This document shows positions 33,527 to 46,500 of a stretch of DNA of 64,000 nt, one piece after another; position 1 is the first letter of the stretch, and each line of letters starts with the position of its first letter. A program made the position numbers and the translations under genes. A model generated the notes under the pieces. It did no database searches and had not been told where the DNA came from. It saw only the letters and a program-made list of their open reading frames with translations. Source of the DNA: Morella rubra (lineage: Eukaryota > Streptophyta > Magnoliopsida > Fagales > Myricaceae); assembly GCA_003952965.2 (NCBI GenBank), contig CM025855.1:25712925-25776924 (forward strand), given 5' to 3'.

Positions 33527-34100
33527 TATATAAAAACTCCAGATCTAGGAAAACAGGAAAGGACCAGTTTGCGTGCTGCATCTCTACAGCCTATTAGATC
33601 CTAATTAAGAGGAGATCCTTAAAAAATAGGAGCTACATTATCCAAGACACGTGTTGGTATGCATTTTCATATTTAACTGACCGTTCCTTCGCCTCTCTGC
33701 TCAGTCTTTTGGCAAATCGCTTTCGTTATTCATCCTAGGCTTGTATATTCATCTTGGCATCTTACATATATTGCACTACCACCGGTAATGTCAGCAAATT
33801 TATAAAGCACCAGAAACTTCAATGCTTTTCTGGAAAATATTTTAGTTTTTTTTTATTGCAAGTGAAAAGATGCAATATCCTTAATTTGGTTCCCAACTTC
33901 ATGCTAGTGATTATGCTCATATTCATTAATGTTCCAATTACAGGTACACTTCTTGTTTACTTTTCTTCTTCTGGTGACTTTTTCTCAATGCAATTTCTAG
34001 TCGTCTTTGACCCTTGGTTAAGGATCGTACCTACGAGGGAGAAAGACAAGAAGCAGTACACTTGAAAAGAGAAAAGAAACGAAAAAGCAAAGGAGGACAA
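33527..34100. other. Upstream region of the NB-ARC gene
   Basis: No separate gene is visible. This stretch is the likely promoter and 5' leader region of the plus-strand NB-ARC reading frame. The frame is open from 34014, but the first well-placed ATG that matches the family N-terminus is at 34101. Confidence 0.4.
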
Positions 34101-35309
34101 ATGGGGCAAAAGAATATTGAAGAAAGAATATTGGAGAACCTTGTTCCGATTGCAACAAAAATTGCTGGGTACGCTGCTGCACCTATTGGAGAATGGCTTT
34201 GTTATTCATTTCGCTACAACAACAACATTGAGAACATGAAGAATGAGGGAGAGCAGTTGCAGAGTGTTAGAAACAGAGTGCAACATTCCATTGAAGCCGC
34301 TTTAAGAAATGTTGAGGAAATTGAAGTCGACGTTCGGTTGTGGTTGACAAAGGCGGATGCGATTATAGGAAAGTTCGAGAAAGTTCTTGTAGACAATAAG
34401 GAAGCGCAGATGAGGTGTTTGTGTGGGGCGTGCGTGAACTTCAAGCTACGACATCAGCTAAGCGGTAAAGCAAAGAAGATAGCCCAAGAAATTGGTGAGC
34501 TCCTAGTAAGTGGAAGATTAATTGGAAAGGTTTCCTATCGTCCTGCTCCAGAGGGAATGATGACTACGACAGATCCTGATTACGTGATATTTGAATCAAG
34601 AATGTCAGCTATGAAGGGACTTATGGATGCCCTAGTAGACACTAATATAAACATCATTGGAGTTTGGGGGACGGGTGGGGTCGGCAAGACGATACTCGTG
34701 ACAGAAATTGCCAGGCAAGCCAAGGAAGGAAAGTTCTTCGACGAAGTGGCTATAACGGATGTGACACAAGAGCCAGATCTAAAGAAAATTCAACAAGAAA
34801 TTGCAGAAATGCTTGAGCTGAGGTTGGTTGAGAAGTCTGTGTCTGTAAGAGCAAGTCGTCTACGGCAGAGGTTAAAACCAAACATGATCAAGAAAAAAAC
34901 ACTCATTATCCTCGATGACATATGGGATACACTTGATTTGAAGCATGTTGGAATTCCATCCGAGGGGTGCAAATTAATCCTGATATCCAGAAATCAAGAT
35001 GTATTGGTTTCTGGAATGGGCACTGAAAAGGATTTTGAACTTGGAGTTTTAAACGAAGAAGAAGCATGGAGTCTATTTGAAAAGATGGGGGCGGGGGGTG
35101 ATTCTCTTACTGATCCAGACATTCGATCCACGGCAACGGAGGTAGCAAAAGAATGTGGAGGTCTGCCCATTGCACTTGTAAAAGTTTCTAAGGCCTTAAA
35201 AAATAAGAGTTTATTTGAATGGAAGGATGCCCTGCTGCAACTAAGAAACTCCACGCGTTTCTCTGAGTCCACTTCCTCCAACCGCCTCCCTAATTTGGCG
35301 GGCCTCTGA
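34101..35309 (+). CDS. Truncated CC-NB-ARC resistance-like protein (RPS2/RPS5 type, no LRR)
   Basis: This intronless 402-residue frame starts MGQKNIEERILENL. An N-terminal coiled-coil region carries the heptad-rich NMKNEGEQLQSVRNRVQ. The NB-ARC domain follows: P-loop GVWGTGGVGKT (about 187-197), RNBS-A-like FDEVAITDVTQ, kinase-2 LIILDDIW (about 268-275), RNBS-B-like CKLILISRNQDVL, and CGGLPIAL (about 351-358). The usual GMGGVGKT P-loop has threonine for the first methionine. The protein stops soon after DALLQLRNST; the ARC2/MHD region and the LRRs of the usual 900-1,200-residue receptors are missing, and none follow downstream. Such receptors detect pathogen effectors. This one is probably a truncated pseudogene, but a short CC-NB protein that still signals or interferes is possible. 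An upstream in-frame ATG at 34014 lacks family support. Confidence 0.85.
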   Translation: MGQKNIEERILENLVPIATKIAGYAAAPIGEWLCYSFRYNNNIENMKNEGEQLQSVRNRVQHSIEAALRNVEEIEVDVRLWLTKADAIIGKFEKVLVDNKEAQMRCLCGACVNFKLRHQLSGKAKKIAQEIGELLVSGRLIGKVSYRPAPEGMMTTTDPDYVIFESRMSAMKGLMDALVDTNINIIGVWGTGGVGKTILVTEIARQAKEGKFFDEVAITDVTQEPDLKKIQQEIAEMLELRLVEKSVSVRASRLRQRLKPNMIKKKTLIILDDIWDTLDLKHVGIPSEGCKLILISRNQDVLVSGMGTEKDFELGVLNEEEAWSLFEKMGAGGDSLTDPDIRSTATEVAKECGGLPIALVKVSKALKNKSLFEWKDALLQLRNSTRFSESTSSNRLPNLAGL

Positions 35310-35881
35310 AATACCAACCTATAAGATCTTTGTTGCCCAATTTCAAGCCTCTGACAAAGAATTCTTGTGTCTTCCAACTCCGGTTCCATCGTTGGAGCTA
35401 CTCTATTAAACCTCCAGATTGGTGGTGGTAAAGGAAATTCTCACGCTGTGGCATCAAAATTTTGAGAAGTTTCTGAAAATATGTTCACATGATGGTTTAA
35501 AATGGGGCATCGTCGGTCGCCTTATTAACTACAAAATTGAGAGTACCTTCAAAATAATCTTAAGTGACCGGCCCTGCATTTCGATTTTATGTCGTAATAT
35601 GATTTCTATGTCTCTTAGAAAAACAATTCAAGTCTCATTTTATCCAATATAGTCGGCAAAACACTCAAAATAGCAATGTAAAAGTAAGAAATAGTAGCAA
35701 CAGAATGCTGGTCCCATCCCATTCTCTTTTGACACGATAGAATTAAAACTTTCACTAATATTCTACAAATAGGACTGATTATTGCATTACAAGCATAGAG
35801 GGAGGAGGCCGGGCGTCAAGGGTCTTGACTCCCAAAATATGTCGGGAGAAAATATTTAGAAGGTACATATGCGTATATGGT
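35310..35881. other. Unassigned sequence after the NB-ARC frame
   Basis: No LRR-coding frame, no second gene and no element ends are visible. Homology to resistance genes seems to stop near 35250, and what follows is unrelated sequence. Confidence 0.4.
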
Positions 35882-35886
35882 CAATG

Positions 35887-37091
35887 TGTTAGGGACCCCG
35901 GTCTAGGCTGCCTTAACACTTCCAACTCCCGCCAATTGATTCGAACGCGATCACCCCAATTGATCCTCCTAAACCGTTTTTGGCAACACACGAGCTGAAA
36001 TATAGGATCTAACACACAAATGAGAACACTCAAGATATTATTGATAAGAAGAAGAATGTGGTTAAGGGTTAATTAGCCCAAGAACCACAAGAACACAAGA
36101 ACAATCCCGATCAAGGGTTAATTAGCCCAAGAACGGGTACCCAAACTAGGTTATTAGCCTAGAATGAATCCCAAGTGACAAGGTTATTAGCCTTGACACC
36201 GACTTAGCATATACGTGCCTATGCTTGGCCAAAACTCTCCAAAAGCACTCAGGCTCTCCAAGACTCTACTCTTCTCATATTCTGAATGAATAACTCTAAT
36301 GCACCTAAGGTGTTTATATAGACATCCTTAGGTGCTTACAAATCCTAATGAAATCAAATCACAATCACAATTAAATCAAATCTAAATCAAATCACCGATC
36401 TTTAGGAATCAATCCCTTCAATCAAGTAGATTTGATATTACATCCTAATACAACACAAACTCAAAGGAAAGGAATCTTCTAGAGTTTAGGAAAGGATCCC
36501 TAAATCTAGAAGATATGATTTATTCAATCTTAACAAGAAAGGAAACTAATCCCTAAAATACCTCGTGGACCTTGGTTCGCCGCCGTCCGCCGCCGTCCAC
36601 GGCGGCGCCGCCGCTGCTTGCACCTCCATGGGTGGTGGTGCTCCTTCGACTCTGTGGCCCTTCCTCTTCCTTTCCCACCTAGCACCGGTAGGGGTGGTGG
36701 TGCTCCGCCACTGGTGGTGGCCATCTGGTGTATGGCACTCCTTTGTCTGCTTGCCCGCTGTGCTTGCTTGGCTTGGCTGGTGGCCAAGGACTTGCTGTGG
36801 CACCGTGTCATGGCAAGGTCGTGGGCAAGGCCATGGGCTGTCATGGCATGTCTGTGGCTGGCTGGCTGGCATGCCAGGCATGGGTGTTGCTGGGGCGCCA
36901 TGCCTTGTCAGGGTTGATGGGGCGCTGAGCTTGCGCGCGCGCGCGCTGATGCCATGGCATGGCTGTGGTGCTCTTGCTGCGCGCGCGGTGGGCGTGTCAA
37001 GGGTGCCCATGGGTGCCGATGCCGCCTCATCTTGGCACCTATCCTCCCAAGCGTGTCTATCACGGCCATGTCATCACTGAGGACCCTTTCA
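35887..37091 (-). mobile_element. Solo LTR (probably Ty1-copia)
   Basis: The 1,205-bp stretch has TG...CA ends (TGTTAGGGACC on one side, TGAAAGGGTCC on the other strand) and identical CAATG flanks at 35882-35886 and 37092-37096. A TATA-like TCTATATAAACACC on the minus strand gives the orientation. The part 36550-37050 is strikingly GC-rich with GCGC runs and GGCATG words. No internal coding region or partner LTR is present, as expected after LTR-LTR recombination. A perfect target duplication suggests a fairly recent insertion. The copia assignment is an inference from length and ends. Confidence 0.8.
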
Positions 37092-37096
37092 CAATG

Positions 37097-37777
37097 CTCA
37101 ATGCATGGTTTATAGTGCCATACCAATTCTAAGCTAGCCAAAGGATCTATTAATTATTTCATATGGGCCGGCAGATTTTGCAAATGCAAATTGGTCCCAA
37201 ACAGAAAGGATAATACATCTCTTTGGTCCTATTTGACATTAATTCGAGGGCAGGAAATGACTTACCTCAATTTATTTTGAGCAAAAAGCTAGGAGTGGGC
37301 GATCAAAAGTGGGCAGTAATATGTCATAATAGCCCAAAGAGTAGGGGCCCACCCGTATACTGATTATTAATAATTTATATTCTTGGCCTTATTTTTTAAT
37401 CTTTAAATTCCCCTAAAAGAAGATCAGCTTTTGGACTTGGTAATATCCTTAACCTATTAGCCTTGCTTGACGCTGCTTTGGTCAAAGGCGTCGTTCCTTC
37501 CTTAAATGCTCATAATATTACGAATCACTGGCGAAATCAAGAGTTCGAATCACAAGACTAAATTTAAAATGGAATACTACTAAAGTGCTGAAAGCCAGAC
37601 AAATGAAACGGGCAACCCATTAAAATGAGCAGGTGAGCTTGCTGGTTTCCTAGGCGAGATAGCCTAGGCAGATTGAGCCTTAGAGCTCCTTCTAACTGAG
37701 AATACCAGATCTTCGATTTTCATGGATTCACTTTTGTGGTTGGTAACTTTATGGTCACTCCTCTTGCCACAAAAATT
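37097..37777. other. Unassigned AT-rich sequence
   Basis: I see no gene, clear element end or long repeat here. Confidence 0.4.
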
Positions 37778-38170
37778 GGGTTTTACACCCTATTAAAAAA
37801 TTGTCAATCAGGTTTCTATTTTGATCAATTTCATCTCTAATTTATTTTTGTTATCAACTTGGTCCTTCCATCTTCCGTTAGTAAAATATCGAGTCACCTA
37901 ATAGTCCTACACGTCACACTCAATCAGAAAATGACATACGGTACAATAAAAATTGATATGATCTTTTTAATTAATTTTGCTACATGTGTCATTTTTTTAA
38001 TTGGGTGTGACGTGTAAGGCCGTTGGCAATTGGAAATTTTACTAATGAGAGTACATGGAAGGACTAAATTGATAAACAAAAATAAACTATGGTTGAAATT
38101 GACCAAAACGGAAACCCTAGGATTATTTTTAAAAGGTCGTAAAACTCAGGGACTAAAAAGGTCTTAACCC
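37778..38170. mobile_element. Long-TIR MITE-like element
   Basis: The left arm (GGGTTTTACACC..., with TTTGATCAATTTC and TTGGTCCTTCCATCTTCC) recurs inverted in the right arm (GGGTTAAGACC..., with TTTGGTCAATTTC and TTAGTCCTTCCATGTACT). The centre repeats ACACGTCACAC in both orientations. It is non-coding and 393 bp long. The flanks do not show a clean 9-bp duplication. Arm length suggests a Mutator-like or foldback MITE. Confidence 0.65.
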
Positions 38171-38913
38171 TATAAAATATCAAAACTAACTTGGATTAGG
38201 GGAATGTTGTTCACAATGTTCTTTGCTTTGTAAATGAGACGGAATTTAGAGGAGGTTTGAGACAATTTTGAGAGAAATAAGTGCCAAGCTCTATTTTCCC
38301 ATTTTAAAAAAAATCATTTTAAAAGTTATTATACTGTGCAAATGAGTTGGCTGATGTGACAAGGTCTAACTGGTCAACTTAACAGCTCACAATAGTCCAA
38401 AACAGAAGAAGTGTAACGAACTGTAAAAGGTGTATGTTCACATACCATATGAACAATACTTGTAACCGTTAAAACAATAGTTTGAGAATGTTCATATATC
38501 GTCCGAATTGTTAAATAGCACGTTCAAACGGGTGTAACCCTAATTGTGTCTTGCTGTCAAGGCGTGCATTAATGGTAGAGGTTGTGATTTACGTTCGAAC
38601 ACAAATGTCCGTCGCACATTCGTCCCTAAAAAATCGATATTCTTTTTGTTGGAAATATAACATTTTAGTCCCTAGATTTTGCACCCTTTTACATTTTGAT
38701 CCTTTAATTTTAAACTTCAAAATTTCAATCCCTAACTTTAAAAAAACAAAAACAAAATCTATCGTGAAAAAATTACTTTTTGGAATATGTTTATTTTCAA
38801 TCCCCAAAAATTAACTACCAACATCTTTTCGAACATATGCTGAAATCCGTCTCTAAAGAGTACATTTTGGAACAGATTTTTTGGCATCCCAAAATATTTT
38901 GTCCCAAAAACTC
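38171..38913. other. Unassigned sequence with a MITE-like fragment
   Basis: From about 38648 the sequence (ATTTTAGTCCCTAGATTTTG) resembles the element fragment near 20461 and the inverted one near 62240, so it is probably one arm of a shared non-coding repeat family. No gene is visible. Confidence 0.4.
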
Positions 38914-39471
38914 AAATCTGTTGAAATGATTGGATACCGTTGATTGACTAGGCAAACAACGAACAGAAGAATAATTTGGGCCTTTGTACCATAGGTGAAT
39001 AAAAAAATTTACTTGGTCTTATGATATATATTGTATTAGTACCTCAAAAGAATCTGTTTTTTTGTTCTTTGGACAAGTAATTTGTTAAAAAAATTTGTTT
39101 TTACGGGTAACGTATGTACATGATCATGGAGGGAGGCCTCCGCAAGAAAAATTGGTCTGCAAATTAATGGTGCTTTATTTTTATTTTATTTTTTTGTAAA
39201 TCTGTTGAAATGATTGGATACCGTTGATTGACTAGGCAAACAACGAACAGAAGAATAATTTGGGCCTTTGTACCATAGGTGAATAAAAAAATTTACTTGG
39301 TCTTATGATATAGAGTTGTATTAGCACGTCAAAAGAATCTGTTTTTTTGTTCTTTGGACAAGTAATTTGTTTTTACGGGTAACGTATGTACATGATCAGT
39401 GGAGGGAGGCCTCCGCAAAAAAAATTGGTCTGCAAATTAATGGTGCTTCATTTTTATTTTATTTTTTTGTA
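38914..39471. repeat. Two-unit tandem duplication of about 0.28 kb
   Basis: Unit 1 (38914-39197) and unit 2 (39198-39471) are nearly identical, head to tail, both starting AAATCTGTTGAAATGATTGG and both ending in a T-rich stretch with TTTTTTTGTA. Unit 2 lacks about ten bases in an A/T-rich spot. Neither unit codes. High identity indicates a recent event. Confidence 0.92.
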
Positions 39472-40419
39472 TTATTGAGATTTATAAACAAATAGTTCCA
39501 AATCATCTAAAACCTAATTAAACAATTATGGAATGTACGATAACTCACACATTTCATACTCTATAGTAACATTCCATGTTACCCTGGCCAGCCCCAACAT
39601 AAGGGCCCCTACAAAATGAAACTCCTTCACTCTACAGAAAGATTAACACATTCAGGGACAGAGAGTTGAAAAAAAGAATCTACTGAACGAATCAAACATG
39701 GCGAATATAAAAAATGTTCTCACTTGAAATTCCGGCATAAGTTCGACGAGAAAAAGCTTAGAATAATCCCCAAGTAAAGCCAAAGGAAAGCTTTTAGGAG
39801 ATGTAAAACCCGAATAACGCTGCAAAAAAGAAGAAGCTCTCCTTATTCTGCAAATTATCAAACAAAAATTAATCAAAATGATCAATTGTCGAAATTGGTA
39901 TTTGGGGCCAATGCAAAGAACTCGTAATCCAAGAGGTAAATTAAGTCAATAATTTCTTCCTTAAACATTCCCTTCCCCTCTTCCCTGTTGCTGACTTTTG
40001 TTTTATTTTCCTTCATACACTCCACAAACTCTACCTTAAACGTAATATGAACCAAAAACAAGAAAAGTTCTGAATAAAACACACAATGGGTGATCTATGC
40101 AACTAGAAATGATAAAGGGGGAAAGATAAAAGAATGACATTGTGGGAAAATATATGGAAGTGAAGGAAAAATAAAGCGGGACTCAAATTTTGTATTTCCA
40201 TCAAATCACTAAGCATAAGAAGACTCTGGACATTTTTATTAGAAAGACAACACTGCGTCCATACTTAATTTCTTAGTAAAACCTTACTTGTGGAGAAAGA
40301 ATACCGTAGTAACAAGTAAACTTGGCCGGCTACAAGTGAAACACCTAAAGTCAAGCTAAAAAATCATTGAAAACTTAAAACAAACCAAGAATATAAACCA
40401 AACAACATAATCAACTAAT
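39472..40419. other. Unassigned AT-rich sequence, 3' flank of LINE 2
   Basis: No gene or element end is clear. If LINE 2 had a poly(A) tail it should appear as a T run on this strand near 40400; none is seen. Confidence 0.4.
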
Positions 40420-43400
40420 GTATCTTAAGTGAGGCAATCCTCACATATCAATGCGAATAGAACTAAAAACCTCCAAAGTAGACCAGCCATTAAAAAATAA
40501 ATACAATTTGACTTGCTAGCTCCCGCATTAGCAATGTAGTCAGCTACACAATTTTCCTTCCCAATATACATGGCAAAAAGAAACATAGAAAAAAAAATCC
40601 CAAAGATACCAATGAGAACAACTAGTAGAACAACACAGGACAATTTGTCTCTAGAATAACCAAAGAGAACCCAAAATCGTTGCATAGACGTAATCCATCT
40701 AAGGCTGCACACAACTGACCAATGGTACTGGTACAAAAGCCATAATAAGAACAGAAACCAACAATAAACTCTCCCATCTCATTTTGAATAACACCGCCGC
40801 CACCACAATTACTAGGTTTACTAAAGTAGCTGCCATTAATATTAAATTTATAAACCCTTTCAGCAAACGAGTCCAAGAGACCGTGAATACCCGACTAGGC
40901 TTTAGAAGATAGACAGTACACCCAAAAGCTTTCAAAACTAGAAAATCTCCGTATGATAACTTAGCAACTTGTGTAATTTGCTTCGAGATATTCATTAGCT
41001 GATATCAAAATTTGTGCCAAACATCCGAGACAGGAAACTCAATACCTTCCATCTTCACTTTGCAGCAACGTAATCATAAGCTCCACGTTACAACAATAGG
41101 TATAATCCCAACAAGAATTCCAAGTTGAGAATTCTTTTTAGCCTTAGGAGATCATATGGATATTTTATCAGACCAAGATTGATAGGCACAAAAAGGAATC
41201 TCAACCATAGAAGATATATTTTTTTATATATCCATAGCCACCTGGCCTGTACTAAGAACATGATCTATACTATCTCCACATTACGGGAGGAACAATAGTC
41301 ACAGTGGGAGACTAAAGGAATGCCAAAAATTGAATACAACACATCAACACTAAGAGCCAGCCCATGAATAGCACGCCACGTAGGAAGAGACATACATCTA
41401 GGTAAATATTTATGACAAATCCAATCATAAAAAAAGAAAAGAATCACCTTTAAGGTGAGACACCTCCCAATAGATGTTGTAGAAAACTTACCATCAGATG
41501 ACTGACACAAATTAAACAATCTACTTGTCCCAAAGAGAGCTGAATTCCAAAATGGATAATTTGCAGAGACATATTCTCTCCTACAAGCTGAGAAATAACT
41601 ATCTCATTGCAACTTGAAGGTTGTAAAAGTTGAAGTAAACGCATCATTGATTGAGTCACATGCTGAACAAGTTGTGATAAGATGTTTCCAAGCCACCACT
41701 CATCATGCAAAAACAATAAATTTCCTTCACCTACACTCCACAACACCTTCATGATAGACTTCCAAAGTAAAAAGCCTCGAGTCCCATCCACATTATAGTA
41801 ATGATCATGGCATAAATATTTAGAACTAAAAAAACACCCCAAACAAGAATTCCCTTGAATTAAATTCCACACAAACTTCTTGAATAAAACAGCTTGAACC
41901 TCTACAAATCTCTGAAACCCAATTCCCCTCTTTATGACTTACAAATTTTATCCCAAGATACCAACTTCTTTTTCAGCTTACCATTAAAATCCCCATAAAA
42001 AAAATGCACACATACCCTGAAAATTTCGGAGATAACAATATTTAGAACCTTCACAATAGCAATAAGATAAAGAGACAAAGACGAAAGCACATGGTGCAAT
42101 AACACTAATTTTCCGCCATCAGAAAGTAACTTTCCCTTCCCACCAGAAATCTTATCTTGGATTTTTGGAACAAGAGGTGTCAACATCCTGGAAGTAAGTT
42201 GACAAACATGCAAAGGAACACTCGAATAATGACAAGGAAAGCTTCCCATGTTAAACCCAGTAACCTGTGACATACAAGCTTGTCAATAGGCCTCTATCGT
42301 GGCTGAAATAAATAATGATGACTTCTCACTACTAAATAATTCACTAGAGACTTTCTCGTACATGATCGAGATTTCAAGGCACAGATTTCAAGGCACAAGT
42401 GGATCCATTGGAGAAGATAACAATATTATAGGCATACATTATGTGAGAGACATGATTAACACCATGAGGCAAAGAGAAGCCACCAATTCAACTAGATTCA
42501 AAATTTCTTTTGAGCAAATGAGATAAGAATTCCTATGCCAAGATAAAAAGATAAGGAGAAAGACGACTCCTTTGACAAACTCCCTGAGATGGCCTGATAA
42601 ATCCCCTAGTCATACCATTCATTAAAATAAAGAAATAAGAGGTTGAAATACATTGCCAAATCAATATCGAAATGGTAGGAGAAAAGCCAAAAGCCTCTAA
42701 AACATCAATCAAATAATTAATCAATTCGATCATATGCTTTAGCCATACCAAGACTTTGAAGCATCTCTTGGGTAATATAAATATTATCCAAAATACTATG
42801 ACCTTTCGAAAAAGCTGCTTGTTCTTGAGAAAAGACCTTAAAAATGGCAAAACATAAGTTGATAGGGGTAAATTTTGAAAAACTGGTCGAATCTTCAACC
42901 TTTGGAATCAACACAATATAAGAGGATGAAAAGAACTTCGGCAACTCAATCATTGAGAAAAAATCTCTAGCTGCTTAGAATAGATCATCCACCACAAGTT
43001 CCCAACACGTAATAAAGAAACCAGAATTAAAACCATCAGACTCAGGATTGTTGTCTTGAGGAATGATTGCTATGCATCTTATCTTCAGCAATAGTAGGAA
43101 CTCTGCAAAGATTCTCGTTCCCTCTGCAGACACCAAATTAGGGTAAAGTCTTGCAATTTTGGAAAAGAGGGAAGAAAGTCAACAATTAACAAGTTCTCAA
43201 AATAAGAATTGGTAGCATCATGAATCACTTGAGGCGTATCCAAAGTAGTCTCATCCTCTAAATCCATACGCGAAATAATTTTACATCTTCTACAATCTTT
43301 AACCGTCACATGGAAGAATTTAGTATTAGTATCACCTTCTTGAAGCATTGCTTTTTTGACTTCTGTTTATACGAGATTTCCTCCCTAAGAGCCTATTCTT

Positions 43401-43565
43401 GGAATTGAGCACGCACATCAATAAGATGAGATTCCACCTCAGGGTCTGTTCATGAATTAAGGCATCTTCGAGAACAACTATATCATCCTCAAAAAACTGG
43501 CTTCCACATGGCACACAACAAGGAGATTTTGTTTTGTGTTCCTCTTTGTCCTTTCCCTTTACCAT
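40420..43565 (-). mobile_element. L1-like LINE 2, ORF2 C-terminal two thirds, decayed
   Basis: Read on the minus strand, from right to left: LQEGDTNTKFFH (43.3 kb); RT pieces SSSYIVLIPKVED and QAAFSKGHSILDN (42.7-42.95 kb) and SRLSPYLFILA (42.53 kb); linker pieces (41.93-42.27 kb); the zf-RVT area CRSLPTWRAIHGL-like text (41.3 kb); and RNase H with GGGGVIQNEMGEFIVGF and LDGLRLCNDFG (40.6-40.9 kb). Frames change many times and the element is dead. Its N-terminal endonuclease part lies at about 47.83-48.30 kb, across a large insertion. Confidence 0.8.
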
Positions 43566-46500
43566 GTTCTTGCTTGTGATACATGTAATAGTAAGATTCT
43601 AAAATGGACCAACCGGCCCTGCTTGCTTGTAATCACATTTGATATTATTTTGAAGTGATTTTAGCCATCGGGTTGAATATACATTAATCATTAACCACCC
43701 ACGTGATAGGAGGGGGCAAATGTAGCCATTTGGACCTGCCATGACACCACCGGCGCCATCCATCACGACGCGCCGCCTATAGGTGCCCGTCCGAAGGCCA
43801 GAAGACCGACCGCAGATACTGGAGGCTGGAACTGCTTGTGGCAGCCCACGAGCCGTGAGTACACCGCTCCCTTCAAGACCCAAATGATGGCAAGGTTGGC
43901 CTAAAAAGCCAAGCCCTTGCCACATTCTCACACCAACACCACCATTGAGTTGAGAGAGTAGGAGTGTCGTTGCCCTTAAGCATTTTCGGCCAAGAGGGAA
44001 GGAAAAGAAAGAAAGAGAAGAGAGGAGAAGAAGAAGAGAATGAAGGTGGAAAAACTTCCATGCCTAGGTAAGTTGGCAAAGGGGTTTCCGCCAAGGCCTT
44101 GAACACCCCCTTACAAAAAGGAAGCGACCTGGATATTTTCTCTTATTCCGTACTTCACTCATCATACATCTTTCCCACCTTGCTTGAACTGTTAGCCCTA
44201 AGTATCATGGTGTCAATTCAACCAATGACAGAAAGTCTTCGGTGTGAACTGCGAAATAGGAGATAACACCAGCGTCAAGTAGGCATAACTCACAAACTCA
44301 GATACGCTGGAGGAGAATCACCAAAGGTAAGCGGTATTAGGTCTTCATAATATGGTGTTTTGTTGATGAACGGATAACATGTTCTCCGTGTATTAGATTG
44401 AGTAAGAATATATCTAGAATATCGTTCGATTGTTGTAGTGGAATAAGTCCTATAATGAACTGGGTCGGGGTGAATTAAGATGAATGAACATGTATAGGAA
44501 CGGAAGTCTAAGTGATATGATCAGAAGCTTTGCATGAGGCAAGCGCAAGAGACAAGGCTGATTTCAAGAAGCTCGCTATTATGCAAGTTATAACAGCAAC
44601 CTGAGGTTCTAGGCAAGCGACGGAGCGAGAGAATCCACGTCCAATATCACGCACGTTGATTGATGATGTACAGAGGGCTCTGCTTAAAATTGAATCTTTC
44701 ATCAATAACAATGTGGTATGAGGATTAGCTACAGTGCTGAGTTATGTTTTATGGATATTTCAAAAAGAGAAGCTGCGTAGACCAGGTGATATTATGGTAT
44801 GAGATTAGTGGCATAGCCAGTGGTGACTAGAGGGCAAGAGCACTGCAGCGATGACACGGGCAACGCCCATTGGTAACAAGCGGACATCGCGGGAAAACTT
44901 AAGATGCCGGAGTAAGTGAGGCGTGCCGTTAATGAATGGAGCCCGGTGGTGGTATTGGCGCGTGCTCAGACCGGGAAGAGGGAAACTGAGTGGGGTGTCC
45001 CGCCGCGCGGGCGGAGCCTAAACTTGAGGCCTTATAGACCACGGGTTGGTCAAGAAAAATGGCTTATGGTGTTGCATGTTGTACTACATGATTTTATGAT
45101 TCAATGTAATGCATATGTGATATGAAATGTGGAGCAATGAATGATGATGGCCAAGAGACTTTAAAGTATCCCTGATCAAGAAAAGACCAAATGGAGCCAA
45201 AGAAAGGAGCCATAGGCTCACACAGCAAGAGGTGTTCATAGGAACGTTGGCAAGACCATGGAGAACAGGATGCATATACGTGGAGCGAAGACTGAATACA
45301 ACTTAATCTCGCTAGGAGGGATGATACAAGTTATCGGGAAGCTGAGAGGCATAGAGCAAGTAGTGGTCATGTAGTGTGTTATGCCGTACAAGCAGTGTCA
45401 GTCTGAAAGAGAGATTCCCACTGCCACTGTAGAATTGAAGATGTGCTCTATAATTTCCTTTATGTTGATAGATTAAATTACTATTTTTCTGATTTGGGGG
45501 CGGGCTAAAGTTTGGTCGGATAAAGTAGATAGTGCGTTAAGGGGTCCAGATGGAGAGAGTAGAGTCATGAGGCCGTTCAAAGGCACATTCGAAACAACGC
45601 TTCATTCTTACGCATTGGCGCGACTCATAGGGGGCGCGCATTGGTATGACGGCCAAGTAGTCAATGAAGGCAAGTGGTGACTGATGGGCTCACTCAAGGA
45701 ATATGAAGCTAGGGGAGCCTCAACACGAGAATAGCTAGAAGTCTCACACCACAGGGCTTCGATAGATATTTATGAGCGATTCGGGCGGCGTCCAAGACTA
45801 ATTCCGGCGAAGTCTAACGCAGTCCGCACGATGTCCAAAGAACATGATCAAAGAGGTCGAGAGGTTAATCTTAAAAAAATCAAGACAACGTGAACGCGTC
45901 TCTAAGGCCCCCTCGTGGTGATAATGGTAAGAGAAATGTTCAGGTGCGTGATTCAAGGACCTAAATTACGAGCCAAAGAGAGGACAAAGGATGAAGTACG
46001 AGCAGAAGTCGCGCCCCACTTGCATTGGGAGACGTAGGGTCTCCATCGAGGTAGATTTTCGAAGAGACTGCCATTCGGAGCGTGACCCTAATCTCGTTAA
46101 GGGGAAAAGGGTCCAAATCAATGAGAAAATGAATTAACATGGTTGATAGAGCACTAGAAATTGATTGGGGGACCCAAATTTAGTTTCAAACCAAGTTGAA
46201 ATAAGTGCCCAACACAGGCGCTTGTTGAAGGCCCTAATGGGACTTTTAGGTCCAATAACCTAAAATTAGCATAAGCCAATACATACTTTGGGAATAGGCC
46301 ATGCACGGTCTATGTTAGGTTGAAGCCCGGATAAGTGTCTTTCAATATTGGGGTTTAATAGTCTTGATGATGCTTGTTCTAGTGTATGATCCATGGTTGT
46401 TCAAATGTGCTAATTGATTATATACTTTTAAACGTCTGTTTGGGTCTTCCTTTTTCGGAAGCTTTCATGGCGGTGATCTAAAACGGTAGTGTACAGTCTA

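Noticed and set aside
36530-37141. Several overlapping long frames on both strands
   Set aside because: They result from the GC-rich, stop-poor core of the solo LTR. None has a domain, and all strands and frames are equally open.
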